Below, piece after piece: positions 23,821-32,605 of a stretch of DNA of 48,686 nucleotides. A model generated the notes under the pieces. It did no database searches. It saw only the letters and a list, made by a program, of their open reading frames with translations, and was not told the DNA's origin. Both the position numbers and the translations under genes were made by a program. The number at the start of each line of letters is the position of its first letter. Position 1 is the stretch's first letter. The DNA lies in NCBI RefSeq assembly GCF_008274215.1, contig NZ_VTPS01000019.1, positions 1-48,686 of the forward strand. Reading direction: 5' to 3'. Source of the stretch: Calorimonas adulescens. Its GTDB lineage: Bacteria > Bacillota > Thermoanaerobacteria > Thermoanaerobacterales > UBA4877.

Positions 23821-25233
23821 ATGGACAACGCAAAAGAGCTTATCAGCAAAAAGATTGACGAGCTGAGGGATAGGCTTGTAGAAGCTACACAGGAGATAGT
23901 AAGGGTAAAAAGTGTGCTGGGTCCTGCAGAGCCTGGAAAACCGTTTGGGGAAGGGCCTGCTAAAGCTATAGAGACTGCTCTTAAAATTTCAGAGGAGTTG
24001 GGATTCAAGACAAAGAATGTGGACAACTATGTTGGCTATGCTGAGTATGGCGAGGGCAAAGAGATGGTAGGGGTACTGGGCCATTTAGACGTGGTGCCGG
24101 AGGGAGATGGATGGACATATCCACCATATGGTGCTGAGATACATGATGACAGGATATACGGCAGGGGCACCATTGATGACAAGGGTCCGACCATGGCAGC
24201 GTTGTTTGGCCTGAAGGCCATAAAGGAACTTGGGTTACCGATCTCAAAAAGGGTAAGGATACTTTTTGGTTCCAATGAGGAGTCTGGCTCCAATGAGATA
24301 GAGTATTATCTTGAACATGATGAGGCTCCAACCATTGGGTTTACTCCTGATGCCAACTTCACGGTCATATATGCTGAAAAGGGCATCACCCTCTTTGATG
24401 TGGTTATGAGGTTTGACAAAAAGCCAACATCCGGAATAAAAATAGTAAAAATAACCGGTGGAGAGGTTAAAAATATGGTTCCGAGGTTGGCCAGGGCTGT
24501 TTTGCATGTTGATGATGAAAGCCTCAAGAAAAGTGTCATTGAGGCTGTAGAGGACTATAGAAAAGAGAAAAATGTTGACCTGAGCTGTGAAGATAATGGC
24601 GACGGACTTACCATTGTGTCGACAGGGGTGGCTGCTCACGGTGCTACACCTGAACAGGGTAAAAATGCCATAATGCAGCTTTTCATGTTTTTAGATACCC
24701 TGGACCTTGGAGATACCGATGTAAAGAAGTTTATCCATTTCTTTGCGGAGAATGTAGGTATGGAGACCAATGGTAAAAAGTTTGGAGTATACCTTAAAGA
24801 TGAGACTGGCGAGCTTACCTTCAACATAGGTACGGTGAGTGTTGATGAAAACGAGGGAAGGCTTGGCCTGAATATCCGCTATCCAGTGACATATACCTAT
24901 GATGACTTTATAAAGCCATTCAATAAGAAACTTGAGGGAACAGGCATAGTGATTGAAAACATGGTTGCACAAAACCCCCTGTACTTTCCAAAAGACCATC
25001 CACTGATTCAGACCCTGTCAAAGGTATATCATGAGGTCACAGGAAATGAGCCGGTCTTATTGGCCATTGGAGGCGGCACGTATGCCAAGGAGATGAAGAA
25101 TATGGTGGCCTTTGGCCCGAACTTCCCAGGTCAACCGGAACTTGACCATCAGACCGATGAGTATATTGCCATAGACCATCTTGTACAGCTTGCAAAGATA
25201 TACGGAAGTGCAATATATGAGCTTGCCAAATAA
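23821..25233 (+). CDS. pepV: PepV-type M20 family dipeptidase
   Basis: This 470-residue di-zinc peptidase hydrolyses dipeptides, including beta-Ala-His type substrates. Metal and catalytic motifs are all present: GHLDVVPEGDGW (H88, D90), RGTIDDKGP (D119-D120), SNEESGS (Glu base at 153-154) and the late GGGTYAKEMKN. Length and order match PepV/Sapep proteins. It stands alone with its own promoter and terminator. Being next to a nutrient sensor and carrier, it may join in peptide use under carbon limitation (inference). Confidence 0.92.
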   Translation: MDNAKELISKKIDELRDRLVEATQEIVRVKSVLGPAEPGKPFGEGPAKAIETALKISEELGFKTKNVDNYVGYAEYGEGKEMVGVLGHLDVVPEGDGWTYPPYGAEIHDDRIYGRGTIDDKGPTMAALFGLKAIKELGLPISKRVRILFGSNEESGSNEIEYYLEHDEAPTIGFTPDANFTVIYAEKGITLFDVVMRFDKKPTSGIKIVKITGGEVKNMVPRLARAVLHVDDESLKKSVIEAVEDYRKEKNVDLSCEDNGDGLTIVSTGVAAHGATPEQGKNAIMQLFMFLDTLDLGDTDVKKFIHFFAENVGMETNGKKFGVYLKDETGELTFNIGTVSVDENEGRLGLNIRYPVTYTYDDFIKPFNKKLEGTGIVIENMVAQNPLYFPKDHPLIQTLSKVYHEVTGNEPVLLAIGGGTYAKEMKNMVAFGPNFPGQPELDHQTDEYIAIDHLVQLAKIYGSAIYELAK

Positions 25234-25276
25234 TAAAACCCGGATATAAAGGTGAGTTGGCTTTATCTGTCCGGCT

Positions 25277-25315
25277 AAGGTACGGGATATGGTGTATTCC
25301 GTACCTTTTATATTT
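25277..25315 (+). terminator. Terminator after pepV
   Basis: AAGGTACGG and CCGTACCTT form a 9-bp stem with a 13-base loop, followed by TTATATTTTG. Confidence 0.75.
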
Positions 25316-25337
25316 TGTCCTCAGTATAACTAACCAC

Positions 25338-25568
25338 TTAGTCAAATCTGCCGGGCCCAAAGCCTATTAACCCTATGATTATAAATAAAATCCACCATAA
25401 AAGGAAAAGTCCTAAAAATATGCCGCCTGCTACAAAGAGCTTTCTATACTGCTTGCCTTTATGCTTTAAGGCAATACCCCAGATAAACAGGAAAGCTGCG
25501 GCGGCAATAGAAAACACTGGCAGCCACGAGAAAATATTAAACAACATTATTTCTGTTTTAGTAAGCAT
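25338..25568 (-). CDS. Small two-helix membrane protein
   Basis: This 76-residue protein has two hydrophobic helices (about 13-33 and 43-69) joined by a short basic loop (KHKGKQYRK). It ends in GFGPGRFD. The start at 25568 has GGGAGG at 7 bases. I do not recognise a family. It is divergent from the SLH protein gene. The 250 bases between them hold the extended -10 at 25771 and AT-rich sequence; no RNA gene is recognised. Confidence 0.6.
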   Translation of the reverse strand: MLTKTEIMLFNIFSWLPVFSIAAAAFLFIWGIALKHKGKQYRKLFVAGGIFLGLFLLWWILFIIIGLIGFGPGRFD

Positions 25569-25770
25569 AATCTTGCCTCCCTCAAGAGTGATTTCTGCTG
25601 TTTTGATTTATAATAAATAGTTTCTTTACAATAATATGATAGCTATTTGTTCCATTAGCATTTGCCTTCGACCAATTTAATGGGCTGTTAATTATTATAG
25701 CACAAATTATTGCAAATTTTTTACATAAACATTAAATTTAGTTAACAAATGAATCATATACGTATATTGA

Positions 25771-25779
25771 TGGTATAAT
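25771..25779 (+). promoter_or_regulatory. Extended -10 promoter of the SLH-protein gene
   Basis: TGGTATAAT lies 43 bases before the start codon, with no good -35 box. A GGGGGG run precedes the ATG. Confidence 0.45.
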
Positions 25780-25821
25780 TGAAGCAGGTAGATTGAAAAA
25801 AGAAAAGGGGGGCTTTGTGAA

Positions 25822-27924
25822 ATGAAAAAACTATTGTCTTTTATCCTTTCATTAGCAATGCTGCTCAGCATTGCGGTCATGCCGGCCTTTGCTGAGGAAG
25901 TGCCTGCGTATTCGTCAGACCAGGCAAAGAAACTGATTTCCAAGATTTCAGGCGTTGATGCCAGCAAGATCAGCGCCAACCTAGGCCAGAGATACGATGC
26001 GCCTGGCCAGGCCTGGAACCTATATTTCTATGACAACCTTGTAAATGTAAGTGCTACAGTGGATGCCACCACAGGCGAACTTGTAAACTACGGATATTAT
26101 CTAAACTACTACCCAGGAGATAAAAATGACAATGTGCCTAACTATACAAGGGATGAACTCATAGATACTGCCCTTGACTTTATAAAAGAATATGCACCTG
26201 ATAAATACGACAAGATAGACAAAAAAACCGATTATCAGTATGGCAGTTTCAACTATAAGAGCGGGCAAACAGTTTACTTTTACCACTTCAAGAGGAATTT
26301 AGACCAGTTTAAGGATCTAAATCAGGGTATAGACATAAGCGTTGACGCCACAACCGGTAAGGTGTGTAGCTTTAACCTCAACTGGACGGACATTGACAAG
26401 ATTGACATGACTGGTGTCCTGAGTGAGGAGGAGGCATCAAAGAGGCTGGATGAGGTGATGGGCACCTACCTTGTACAGGCTCAGATATGGAGAGATGGAA
26501 AGGGATCGGAGAACAGGCTCCTCTATGAGCCAGCAAACAATGCAGGCATTTATCCTCTTCCCATGGGTATAGACGCAAAGACAGGTGCACCTGTAAGCTA
26601 TAACGGGGATAGTTTTGAGGCTGGTAAGAGGGAAGAATACAGCGTAAACAATGCCGTGGTACTGGAGTCTCTGGGCAAAATGGACGAGAAGAAGGCTAAA
26701 GATTTCGCAGAGCAATATCTCAAGGATATTGGCAGGGACCCATCTAAAGCGCAGTTAGGTGTCAGCATAAATGACGGTTATCTCTATAATGGGGAAAATT
26801 TAAAGGTATATAATATATATGGCAATTACGGGGATGAAAAAGGCAGCTTCAATTTCAGTGCTGTCATCGACTCTGAGACTGGCAGGATATTAAACCTCAG
26901 CTATGGGGAGTGGCCCAACATGCCAGGAAGCCCTCAGGCGGATGGCAAAGGAGTTGGAATGGATAAAGCTGTAGAAATTGCCAAGGATTATATATCCAGG
27001 TTTAAACTCCCGTTTAAGAATGCCCTTGTTGTGTCGGGTAAAGACTACAACTATACGGTAAACTTCATTATGTACGAGGATGGGGTCCTTTACCCGATGA
27101 ATAGTGTAAATGTAAACATTAATAATGAGGGCAATATAGTAGGGTTTAACATGAACTTTAGTGCTGTCGATAAACCAGATACCTCAGGGGTTATAACGCT
27201 TGAAAAGGCAAAGGAGGTACTTTCCAAATATCAAAAACTTCAGCTCTCTTTTGTGATACCAAGGGATAACTACACAGGCAACCCCAAGGGAGACCCAATC
27301 CCTGTGTATCAGTTATCATATATCAATGGGTATGGCATAGACGCTAAGACAGGGGAGTTTGTAGGATATGATAATTCTGCAAAGCCTGTACCTGAGGATG
27401 AAAAATTTGACCCGTATGGAACGGTAAGGGGAGATAAGAATGAGAGGGTTCTAAAGATATTCATTGATACAGGCATCATGCCGCAACCCATACCCGCACC
27501 GACTGAAAAGGCAACAGCAGGCCAGGCTGCACAGGTTCTTTTCAAGGCGTTTACTCCGGGCTACTATGCAAAGCCGATGATGGAGGGTGCAGCAGACGCC
27601 AGTCCCGAGGGTAACGCCCTGGAGGCCCTGAAGGACTATGGTGTAATAAAGGAGGATGTAAAACCATCGGATACAGTAACAAGAGCCCAGCTTGCACTGT
27701 GGCTTGCCAGGGCAACAGGTTATGATAAGCTGACAAACTCGGATGTGGCTTTTTCAACCACTGTGAAGGATATAGATGGCCTGGGCAAAGAGATAAAGAA
27801 CAGCATAGCTATTGTAACGTCATTGAAGGTTATGGACGCAGAGAATGGGAAGTTTAAGCCAGATGACCCGGTGACCTTTTCAGATTTCTGTGCTGCAGTT
27901 TATAACGCCATGAAGAATATGTAA
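25822..27924 (+). CDS. Secreted YcdB/PepSY-like repeat protein with C-terminal SLH region
   Basis: This 700-residue exported protein has a signal peptide with likely cleavage after MPAFA (about residue 24). Repeated YcdB/PepSY-type units of about 100-140 residues follow, each with the pattern of Asp-Ala-x-Thr-Gly (SATVDATTGELV, SVDATTGKVCSF, VIDSETGRILNLS, GIDAKTGAPV). The last about 150 residues resemble S-layer homology repeats (DTVTRAQLALWLARATG, KFKPDDPVTFSDFCAAVYNA), which anchor proteins to secondary wall polymers. PepSY-like units often inhibit or chaperone proteases, so a cell-surface inhibitor or scaffold role is possible. It is monocistronic. Confidence 0.85.
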   Translation: MKKLLSFILSLAMLLSIAVMPAFAEEVPAYSSDQAKKLISKISGVDASKISANLGQRYDAPGQAWNLYFYDNLVNVSATVDATTGELVNYGYYLNYYPGDKNDNVPNYTRDELIDTALDFIKEYAPDKYDKIDKKTDYQYGSFNYKSGQTVYFYHFKRNLDQFKDLNQGIDISVDATTGKVCSFNLNWTDIDKIDMTGVLSEEEASKRLDEVMGTYLVQAQIWRDGKGSENRLLYEPANNAGIYPLPMGIDAKTGAPVSYNGDSFEAGKREEYSVNNAVVLESLGKMDEKKAKDFAEQYLKDIGRDPSKAQLGVSINDGYLYNGENLKVYNIYGNYGDEKGSFNFSAVIDSETGRILNLSYGEWPNMPGSPQADGKGVGMDKAVEIAKDYISRFKLPFKNALVVSGKDYNYTVNFIMYEDGVLYPMNSVNVNINNEGNIVGFNMNFSAVDKPDTSGVITLEKAKEVLSKYQKLQLSFVIPRDNYTGNPKGDPIPVYQLSYINGYGIDAKTGEFVGYDNSAKPVPEDEKFDPYGTVRGDKNERVLKIFIDTGIMPQPIPAPTEKATAGQAAQVLFKAFTPGYYAKPMMEGAADASPEGNALEALKDYGVIKEDVKPSDTVTRAQLALWLARATGYDKLTNSDVAFSTTVKDIDGLGKEIKNSIAIVTSLKVMDAENGKFKPDDPVTFSDFCAAVYNAMKNM

Positions 27925-27951
27925 ATAAAATACTGTCTTTTTATAGATTCT

Positions 27952-27985
27952 AAACCGCTGCCTTTACCTGCAGCGGTTTTTTATT
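27952..27985 (+). terminator. Terminator after the SLH-protein gene
   Basis: AAACCGCTGC and GCAGCGGTTT form a 10-bp stem with an 8-base loop, followed by TTTTATTTAA. Confidence 0.85.
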
Positions 27986-28037
27986 TAATGTTTAATACCA
28001 TCCCGTATGGTGAAAAATATTACGGGGTGGTGCCTTC

Positions 28038-28631
28038 ATGGACTTTATATATGACATGGTCATCAGGTATGGCTACTATGGACTTTTTTTATGGACACTG
28101 GTAGATGGTACGGGTATACCAAACCCTGTACAGCTTGCCTTTATTGCTTCGGGATATCTCATCATGCACGGTGTCATGAGCCCTTATATTACCATAACAG
28201 TTGCAACACTGGGAAATCTCACAGGTAATATTATAGCGTACTATGCGGGATTTTATGAAGGCAGGTCTGCCATTGAGAGATATGGCAGGTATCTTCACAT
28301 AGATGACGAGGATATAAGGAAGGTGGACCAGTGGTTTAGCAGATATGGAGGACTTACCAATATGGTGAGCCGCTGGATAGGTATAACAAGGACCCCCGCC
28401 ATATGGGCCGCAGGGATCACCAGGATGAGCGTACGTACATTTGCCGTTTATTCCTTTGTGGGTGACCTGATTTGGGCAGTATTTTTGACCTACTTTTCAT
28501 ATGTGTTTTCTATGAACATTAATGTGTTTTTGACACTTCCGCTTGGCATAAAGATTACTGTCTCAGGTCTGGTAGCCTGTATAGTCATACTGTCGTGGGT
28601 TGTGTTTTTGAGGTATTATAAAAAGAAATGA
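28038..28631 (+). CDS. DedA/VTT family membrane protein
   Basis: This 197-residue member of the DedA family has the re-entrant loop motif at residues 20-40 (VDGTGIPNPVQLAFIASGYL). The family's usual Glu is replaced by Asp. The second motif with the conserved Arg is SRWIGITRTPAIWAAGITRM. DedA proteins move lipid carriers such as undecaprenyl phosphate across the membrane or support the proton gradient. The ATG follows GGGGTGGT. After it about 100 bases hold a weak hairpin (ATCGAG/CTCGAT) before the next promoter. Confidence 0.85.
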   Translation: MDFIYDMVIRYGYYGLFLWTLVDGTGIPNPVQLAFIASGYLIMHGVMSPYITITVATLGNLTGNIIAYYAGFYEGRSAIERYGRYLHIDDEDIRKVDQWFSRYGGLTNMVSRWIGITRTPAIWAAGITRMSVRTFAVYSFVGDLIWAVFLTYFSYVFSMNINVFLTLPLGIKITVSGLVACIVILSWVVFLRYYKKK

Positions 28632-28739
28632 GCAGGCTGCATCTGCCGCTTATCGAGAATATCATAGACTCGATTTAAGGTTGCGCTTGATGCTGCATAT
28701 CATTCTCCAGCGGGTTTTTACACTGAAATCAATGATATT

Positions 28740-28767
28740 TTGCATTTGGCTCATCCTGTGTTATACT
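28740..28767 (+). promoter_or_regulatory. Sigma-A promoter for ccdA-tlpA
   Basis: TTGCAT and TATACT are separated by 16 bases, about 33 bases before the ATG at 28801. This supports 28801 over the upstream in-frame ATG at 28681, which would lie before the promoter. Confidence 0.6.
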
Positions 28768-28800
28768 AAAAATAGAAACCCCATAGGGGAGGGGGTATTT

Positions 28801-29466
28801 ATGAGAGAGGTTTCAGTTATAGCTTCATTTACAGCAGGGCTATTTTCTTTTTTTTCACCATGCATTGTACCGCTCCTGCCGGGCTACGTGTCCTATGTGG
28901 CATGTGGAGAGAAAAAGAGGAGGCTCTGGGGGCTTGTAAGTTTTGTACTGGGCTTCTCCATGGTCTTTGTACTGTTCGGGGCCTCGGCCACGCTGATAGG
29001 CGGATTTTTAAGGGGCAATATGTTCCTTTTCAGGAAGATAGGCGGGGCTGTGGTTATACTCTTTGGCATATACCAGACCGGCCTTGTACAGTCGTATTTC
29101 TTATCTCGTGAATATAAGGCCTTTAAACCGGGAGAGAACACAGGTCTTGTATCATCATTCCTTTTAGGTATATCCTTTGCGGCTGGCTGGACACCCTGTA
29201 TGAGTCCGATACTGGGCTCAATACTGGTATATGCAGGGATGAGTGATACTGCGTGGACGGGCATGTGGCTCTTGGGCATATATTCCCTCGGCCTGGCCAT
29301 GCCGTTTATTTCCCTTGGCCTGGCCGTAGACAGGTTTTTTGAATTCTCCAAGAGTATTAACAGATATCTCCCTTACATAAAGATTACCGGTGGGGTCATC
29401 TTAATCATATTTGGCACCCTCATATATACCGGTCTTATCACAAGGGTGAGCAGCTATTTTCTATAA
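28801..29466 (+). CDS. ccdA: CcdA/DsbD-type thiol-disulfide membrane transporter
   Basis: The protein has 221 residues from the ATG at 28801, which has GGGAGGGGG and a fitting promoter. It has six membrane helices with one redox Cys in each half: C21 in FSPCIVPLLPGY and C133 in WTPCMSPILG. CcdA carries electrons from cytoplasmic thioredoxin to extracellular thiol proteins, for example in cytochrome c or spore-cortex assembly. The thioredoxin-fold lipoprotein gene starts 12 bases later and is its evident partner. Confidence 0.9.
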   Translation: MREVSVIASFTAGLFSFFSPCIVPLLPGYVSYVACGEKKRRLWGLVSFVLGFSMVFVLFGASATLIGGFLRGNMFLFRKIGGAVVILFGIYQTGLVQSYFLSREYKAFKPGENTGLVSSFLLGISFAAGWTPCMSPILGSILVYAGMSDTAWTGMWLLGIYSLGLAMPFISLGLAVDRFFEFSKSINRYLPYIKITGGVILIIFGTLIYTGLITRVSSYFL

Positions 29467-29478
29467 TGGAGGTGTCTT

Positions 29479-30093
29479 ATGAAAAAGAATATTTTACTGG
29501 TTTTTCTTATAGTATTTGCCATGATGTTAGCTTCAGCATGTGGCTTTGCAAACAGTAAAGACAACACTGCTCCGCCGAAGGGGGAACAGGCAGCAGAGGC
29601 AGGACAGGACAACAGCGAGACACCTGAGGTAACGCCGGAGGGGAGTGGCTCAGTTGCCCATGAGGTGGGGGTTAATGTAGGGAATATTGCTCCGGATTTT
29701 ACACTCAAGGATTTGAAAGGCAACGAGGTAACATTAAGCAAGCTTAAGGGCAAAAAGGTATTTTTAAACTTCTGGACCACAGAGTGCCCATACTGCCGTA
29801 TGGAGATGCCTGAGATAAACAGGTTTTACAGGGAGTATGGAGATAAGATATCAATATATGGAATCAATTTAGGAGAGAACACCGAAAGAGTAGAACGGTT
29901 TATCTCAGATAATAAACTGGGTTTTCCCATACTCATGGATGATACCTTGGATGTGGGATATGCTTATAATATTTACTTTATACCTGAGAGTGTATTTATA
30001 GATGAAGATGGCGTAGTTAAGGCCGTTATAAACTCAGCAATGAACTATGATCAAATGGTGTCGATCTTTGAGGGCATGGATAAGCCGGAGTAA
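29479..30093 (+). CDS. TlpA/ResA-like thioredoxin-fold lipoprotein
   Basis: This 204-residue lipoprotein has lipobox LASAC with C21. A Glu/Pro-rich linker to about residue 65 leads to a TlpA/ResA domain. The active site is ECPYC (C103-C106), so the CxxC dipeptide is Pro-Tyr rather than the Glu-Pro typical of ResA; this will shift its redox potential. It is encoded directly after ccdA and should receive electrons from it, reducing disulfides outside the membrane. The stop codon lies inside a terminator hairpin. Confidence 0.9.
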   Translation: MKKNILLVFLIVFAMMLASACGFANSKDNTAPPKGEQAAEAGQDNSETPEVTPEGSGSVAHEVGVNVGNIAPDFTLKDLKGNEVTLSKLKGKKVFLNFWTTECPYCRMEMPEINRFYREYGDKISIYGINLGENTERVERFISDNKLGFPILMDDTLDVGYAYNIYFIPESVFIDEDGVVKAVINSAMNYDQMVSIFEGMDKPE

Positions 30094-30105
30094 TCCGGCT
30101 TCTTT
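30082..30105 (+). terminator. Terminator overlapping the tlpA stop
   Basis: AAGCCGGA and TCCGGCTT form an 8-bp stem with a 4-base loop, followed by CTTTGTATATTT. The hairpin includes the last codons of the gene. Confidence 0.7.
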
Positions 30106-30111
30106 GTATAT

Positions 30112-30141
30112 TTGACACTGGCAATATCTGTATGGTATAAT
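30112..30141 (+). promoter_or_regulatory. Promoter of the metal ABC operon
   Basis: TTGACA and TATAAT are separated by 18 bases, with TG before the -10 (TGGTATAAT). This is the best consensus promoter in the window, as expected for an operon controlled by repression. Confidence 0.75.
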
Positions 30142-30153
30142 GTTCTTTGTAGA

Positions 30154-30168
30154 TGCAAATAATTTGCA
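30154..30168 (+). promoter_or_regulatory. Fur/Zur-type operator (7-1-7 palindrome)
   Basis: TGCAAAT-A-ATTTGCA is a perfect 7-1-7 inverted repeat, the layout used by Fur, Zur and PerR in Firmicutes. It lies just downstream of the predicted transcription start (about 30148) and overlaps no coding sequence, an ideal roadblock position. The operon's last gene encodes a Fur-family protein, so autoregulation is likely. The half-site differs from the known B. subtilis Fur, Zur and PerR boxes. Confidence 0.65.
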
Positions 30169-30183
30169 ACTGGAGGTGAATAT

Positions 30184-31068
30184 ATGAGCCGTGCTTTTAT
30201 CATATTGCTTGCTGTACTGTTTGCTGCGTCCATACTTATGACAGGATGTACGGCTGTCAGACCAGAGGCAGAAAATGGGAAACTCAATGTCTATATTACC
30301 ACATATCCACTTTATGACTTTACAATGAAGATAGCGGGGGACAGGATAAATGCCACACAGATTATCCCTACCGGTGTTGATGCCCACGAGTTTGAGCCGT
30401 CTCCTAAGCTTATGGCAGATCTGGAACGAAGCGATGTCTTCATATTCAACGGCGGCGGACTGGAAGCCTGGGCAGAGAGGGTAGAGGACTCATTGAATAG
30501 GAAAGGTGTAATTGTGGTAAACACAGGGAAAGGTATTGCAAAAGACAACGACCCCCACATATGGCTCAGCCCAATAAGGGCCAAACAACAGGCTGAGAGG
30601 ATTTATGATGCCCTGATAAAGGCTGACCCCGGTAATGCTGACTATTATACTAAAAACTTTAAGTTGCTGGAGGCAAAGTTTGACGATCTTGATAAAAAAT
30701 ACAGGGATACACTCTCTAAAGCAACATCCCGCAATATTATAACCACCCATGCAGCCTTTGCATACCTCTGTGAGGACTATGGCCTTAATCAGGTGCCAAT
30801 AACTGGTGTTTCTCCTGGCTCGGAACCGTCACCCAGGAGGATGGCGGAGATAATTAAATTCATTAAAGAGAACAATATAAAATATGTATTCTTTGAGCCC
30901 CTGACCAGTCCAAAACTGGCAGATTCCATAGCCAGAGAGACGGGCATAGAAAAGCTGGTCTTAGACCCTGTAGAAGGGCTTACGGAGGAACAGAAGGCCA
31001 GAAATGACGATTATTTCTCCATTATGGAAAGAAACCTTATGAGTTTAAAGAAAGCGTTGGTGGAGTAA
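30184..31068 (+). CDS. znuA: Zinc/manganese ABC transporter substrate-binding lipoprotein
   Basis: This 294-residue cluster A-I metal-binding protein has lipobox LMTGC with C22. The metal ligands of the family are visible as H68 (GVDAHEFEPSP), H125 (DPHIWLSP) and H189 (TTHAAFAYL), with an acidic ligand near LDPVEGL. The His-rich loop typical of many zinc binders is absent, so Mn cannot be excluded. The Zur-like operator and the Fur-type regulator with Zn-binding Cys pairs favour zinc. GGAGGTG precedes the ATG. Confidence 0.88.
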   Translation: MSRAFIILLAVLFAASILMTGCTAVRPEAENGKLNVYITTYPLYDFTMKIAGDRINATQIIPTGVDAHEFEPSPKLMADLERSDVFIFNGGGLEAWAERVEDSLNRKGVIVVNTGKGIAKDNDPHIWLSPIRAKQQAERIYDALIKADPGNADYYTKNFKLLEAKFDDLDKKYRDTLSKATSRNIITTHAAFAYLCEDYGLNQVPITGVSPGSEPSPRRMAEIIKFIKENNIKYVFFEPLTSPKLADSIARETGIEKLVLDPVEGLTEEQKARNDDYFSIMERNLMSLKKALVE

Positions 31069-31069
31069 T

Positions 31070-31798
31070 ATGGAAAAGCTCTTGGAGTTAAATGATATAA
31101 CCTTTGGCTATACCAGCGTTCCTGTCTTGGAAGATGTAAATTTTGAAGTGTACAGAGGAGACTACATGGCTATAATAGGGCCAAACGGTGCTGCAAAGTC
31201 TACACTGATGAAGTTGGCTTTAGGAGAGCTAACGCCGTGGAAGGGTACAGTAAAGCTTTTTGGTGTGGACATAAAAAGATTTAATGAATGGGGCAGGGTG
31301 GGTTACCTGTCGCAGTATGCTACCCATATAAATACAGCTTTTCCTGCCACAGTGGAGGAGATAGTGATGACGGGCATGAGGGAGTGGCTAAGGCCCATAG
31401 GGGGCGGTAACCTCCGCCACAGGGCTGAAAATGTGCTGGATATGGTGGGCATGGGAACTCTAAAACACAAGCTCATTGGGGAGCTTTCTGGTGGACAGAG
31501 GCAGAGGGTTTTTCTGGCAAGGCTTCTTGCAGGTTCACCTGAGATAATCTTCATGGACGAACCTACCACAGGCGTGGATGCTATAGCTGAGGCAGAGTTT
31601 TACGAGCTTTTAGACGACATGCAGAAGGTATATAACCTGACTATTGTAATAGTGAGCCACGATATAAATGCTGTTCTAAAGAGGGCTACCAAGGTAACCT
31701 GTGTAGGTGGCGGAAAGGTGCATGTCCATAATACACCCGATCTTACGCAGGACCATCTGGCGGAAGTGTTTGGATACAGGATCTATGAAGAGGAGTGA
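31070..31798 (+). CDS. znuC: Zinc/manganese ABC transporter ATPase
   Basis: This 242-residue ATPase drives the uptake system. Walker A reads GPNGAAKST (37-45), the Ala variant common in ZnuC-type proteins. The signature LSGGQRQR and Walker B IIFMDEPTTGVD are intact, and the switch His is in IVSHDIN. The ATG follows the znuA stop by one base, with GGAG inside the znuA end, so it is translationally coupled. Confidence 0.92.
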   Translation: MEKLLELNDITFGYTSVPVLEDVNFEVYRGDYMAIIGPNGAAKSTLMKLALGELTPWKGTVKLFGVDIKRFNEWGRVGYLSQYATHINTAFPATVEEIVMTGMREWLRPIGGGNLRHRAENVLDMVGMGTLKHKLIGELSGGQRQRVFLARLLAGSPEIIFMDEPTTGVDAIAEAEFYELLDDMQKVYNLTIVIVSHDINAVLKRATKVTCVGGGKVHVHNTPDLTQDHLAEVFGYRIYEEE

Positions 31799-31804
31799 GG
31801 CAGA

Positions 31805-32605
31805 GTGGATATATTGAGTTATGCCTTTATGCAGAGGGCTTTTGCAGCCGGTATTATGATTGCCATAATATGTCCTGTAATAGGCACCTTTATAGTTTTA
31901 AGAAGGATGTCCATGATAGGTGATGCCCTGTCGCATGTGTCGCTCTCCGGTGTAGCGGCAGGTATGCTGTTTGGATTTTATCCATTTACTGGGGCGCTTA
32001 TCATGTCAGCCCTGGCCGCACTGTTTATAGAATTTTTGAGGAACTATTTTAAAAAGTATGCTGAGGTATCCCTGGCGGTGGTTATGTCTGGAGGGATAGG
32101 CCTGGCTACAATTTTGATAAGTCTTGGGAGGTCCTTCAATGTGGACCTTTTCAGCTACCTCTTTGGATCTATTGTAGCTGTTACACCGGCTGACCTCTGG
32201 CTTATACTGGTCATTGGGATATTTATATGCCTCTCTATGGTTTATATATACAGAAGGCTGTTTTATATGACCTTTGATGAGGATGCAGCAAAGTTTTCTG
32301 GGATTGATACCAGGGCAATCAACATATTCTTTACGATGCTTACTGCACTTACAGTGGCGCTCTCCATCAGGGTGGTGGGTACACTTTTAGTATCTTCACT
32401 CATGGTGATACCGGCGGCCGTGAGCATACAGGTATCTAAGAGCTTTAAGGCCACCATGGCCATCTCGATTGTTGTGGCTTTGGTATCTGTAATAGTAGGG
32501 CTTATAGCCTCCTTTGTCTGGGATTTAGCCCCTGGAGGTACCATAGTTATAACATCTGTGCTAATCCTAGTAGTTGTACTGCTTTGGAAGAGGGGCAAGG
32601 AATAA
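31805..32605 (+). CDS. znuB: Zinc/manganese ABC transporter permease
   Basis: This 266-residue ABC-3 family permease has about eight membrane helices. Family blocks are present: FIVLRRMSMIGDALSHVSLS near residue 40, and VRVVGTLLVSSLMVIPAAV-like sequence (RVVGTLLVSSLMVIPAAVS). The start is GTG at 31805, with GAGG upstream and 6 bases after the znuC stop. Its stop overlaps the start of the fur-type gene by one base. Confidence 0.92.
   Translation: MDILSYAFMQRAFAAGIMIAIICPVIGTFIVLRRMSMIGDALSHVSLSGVAAGMLFGFYPFTGALIMSALAALFIEFLRNYFKKYAEVSLAVVMSGGIGLATILISLGRSFNVDLFSYLFGSIVAVTPADLWLILVIGIFICLSMVYIYRRLFYMTFDEDAAKFSGIDTRAINIFFTMLTALTVALSIRVVGTLLVSSLMVIPAAVSIQVSKSFKATMAISIVVALVSVIVGLIASFVWDLAPGGTIVITSVLILVVVLLWKRGKE

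Noticed and set aside
28681-28800. Longer CcdA start at 28681
   Set aside because: It lies before the likely promoter and lacks a ribosome site; 28801 has GGGAGGGGG and the normal CcdA N-terminus.
31178-31204. ZnuC Walker A reads GAAKST rather than GAGKST
   Set aside because: An Ala at this place is common in ZnuC-type ATPases; not taken as inactivation.
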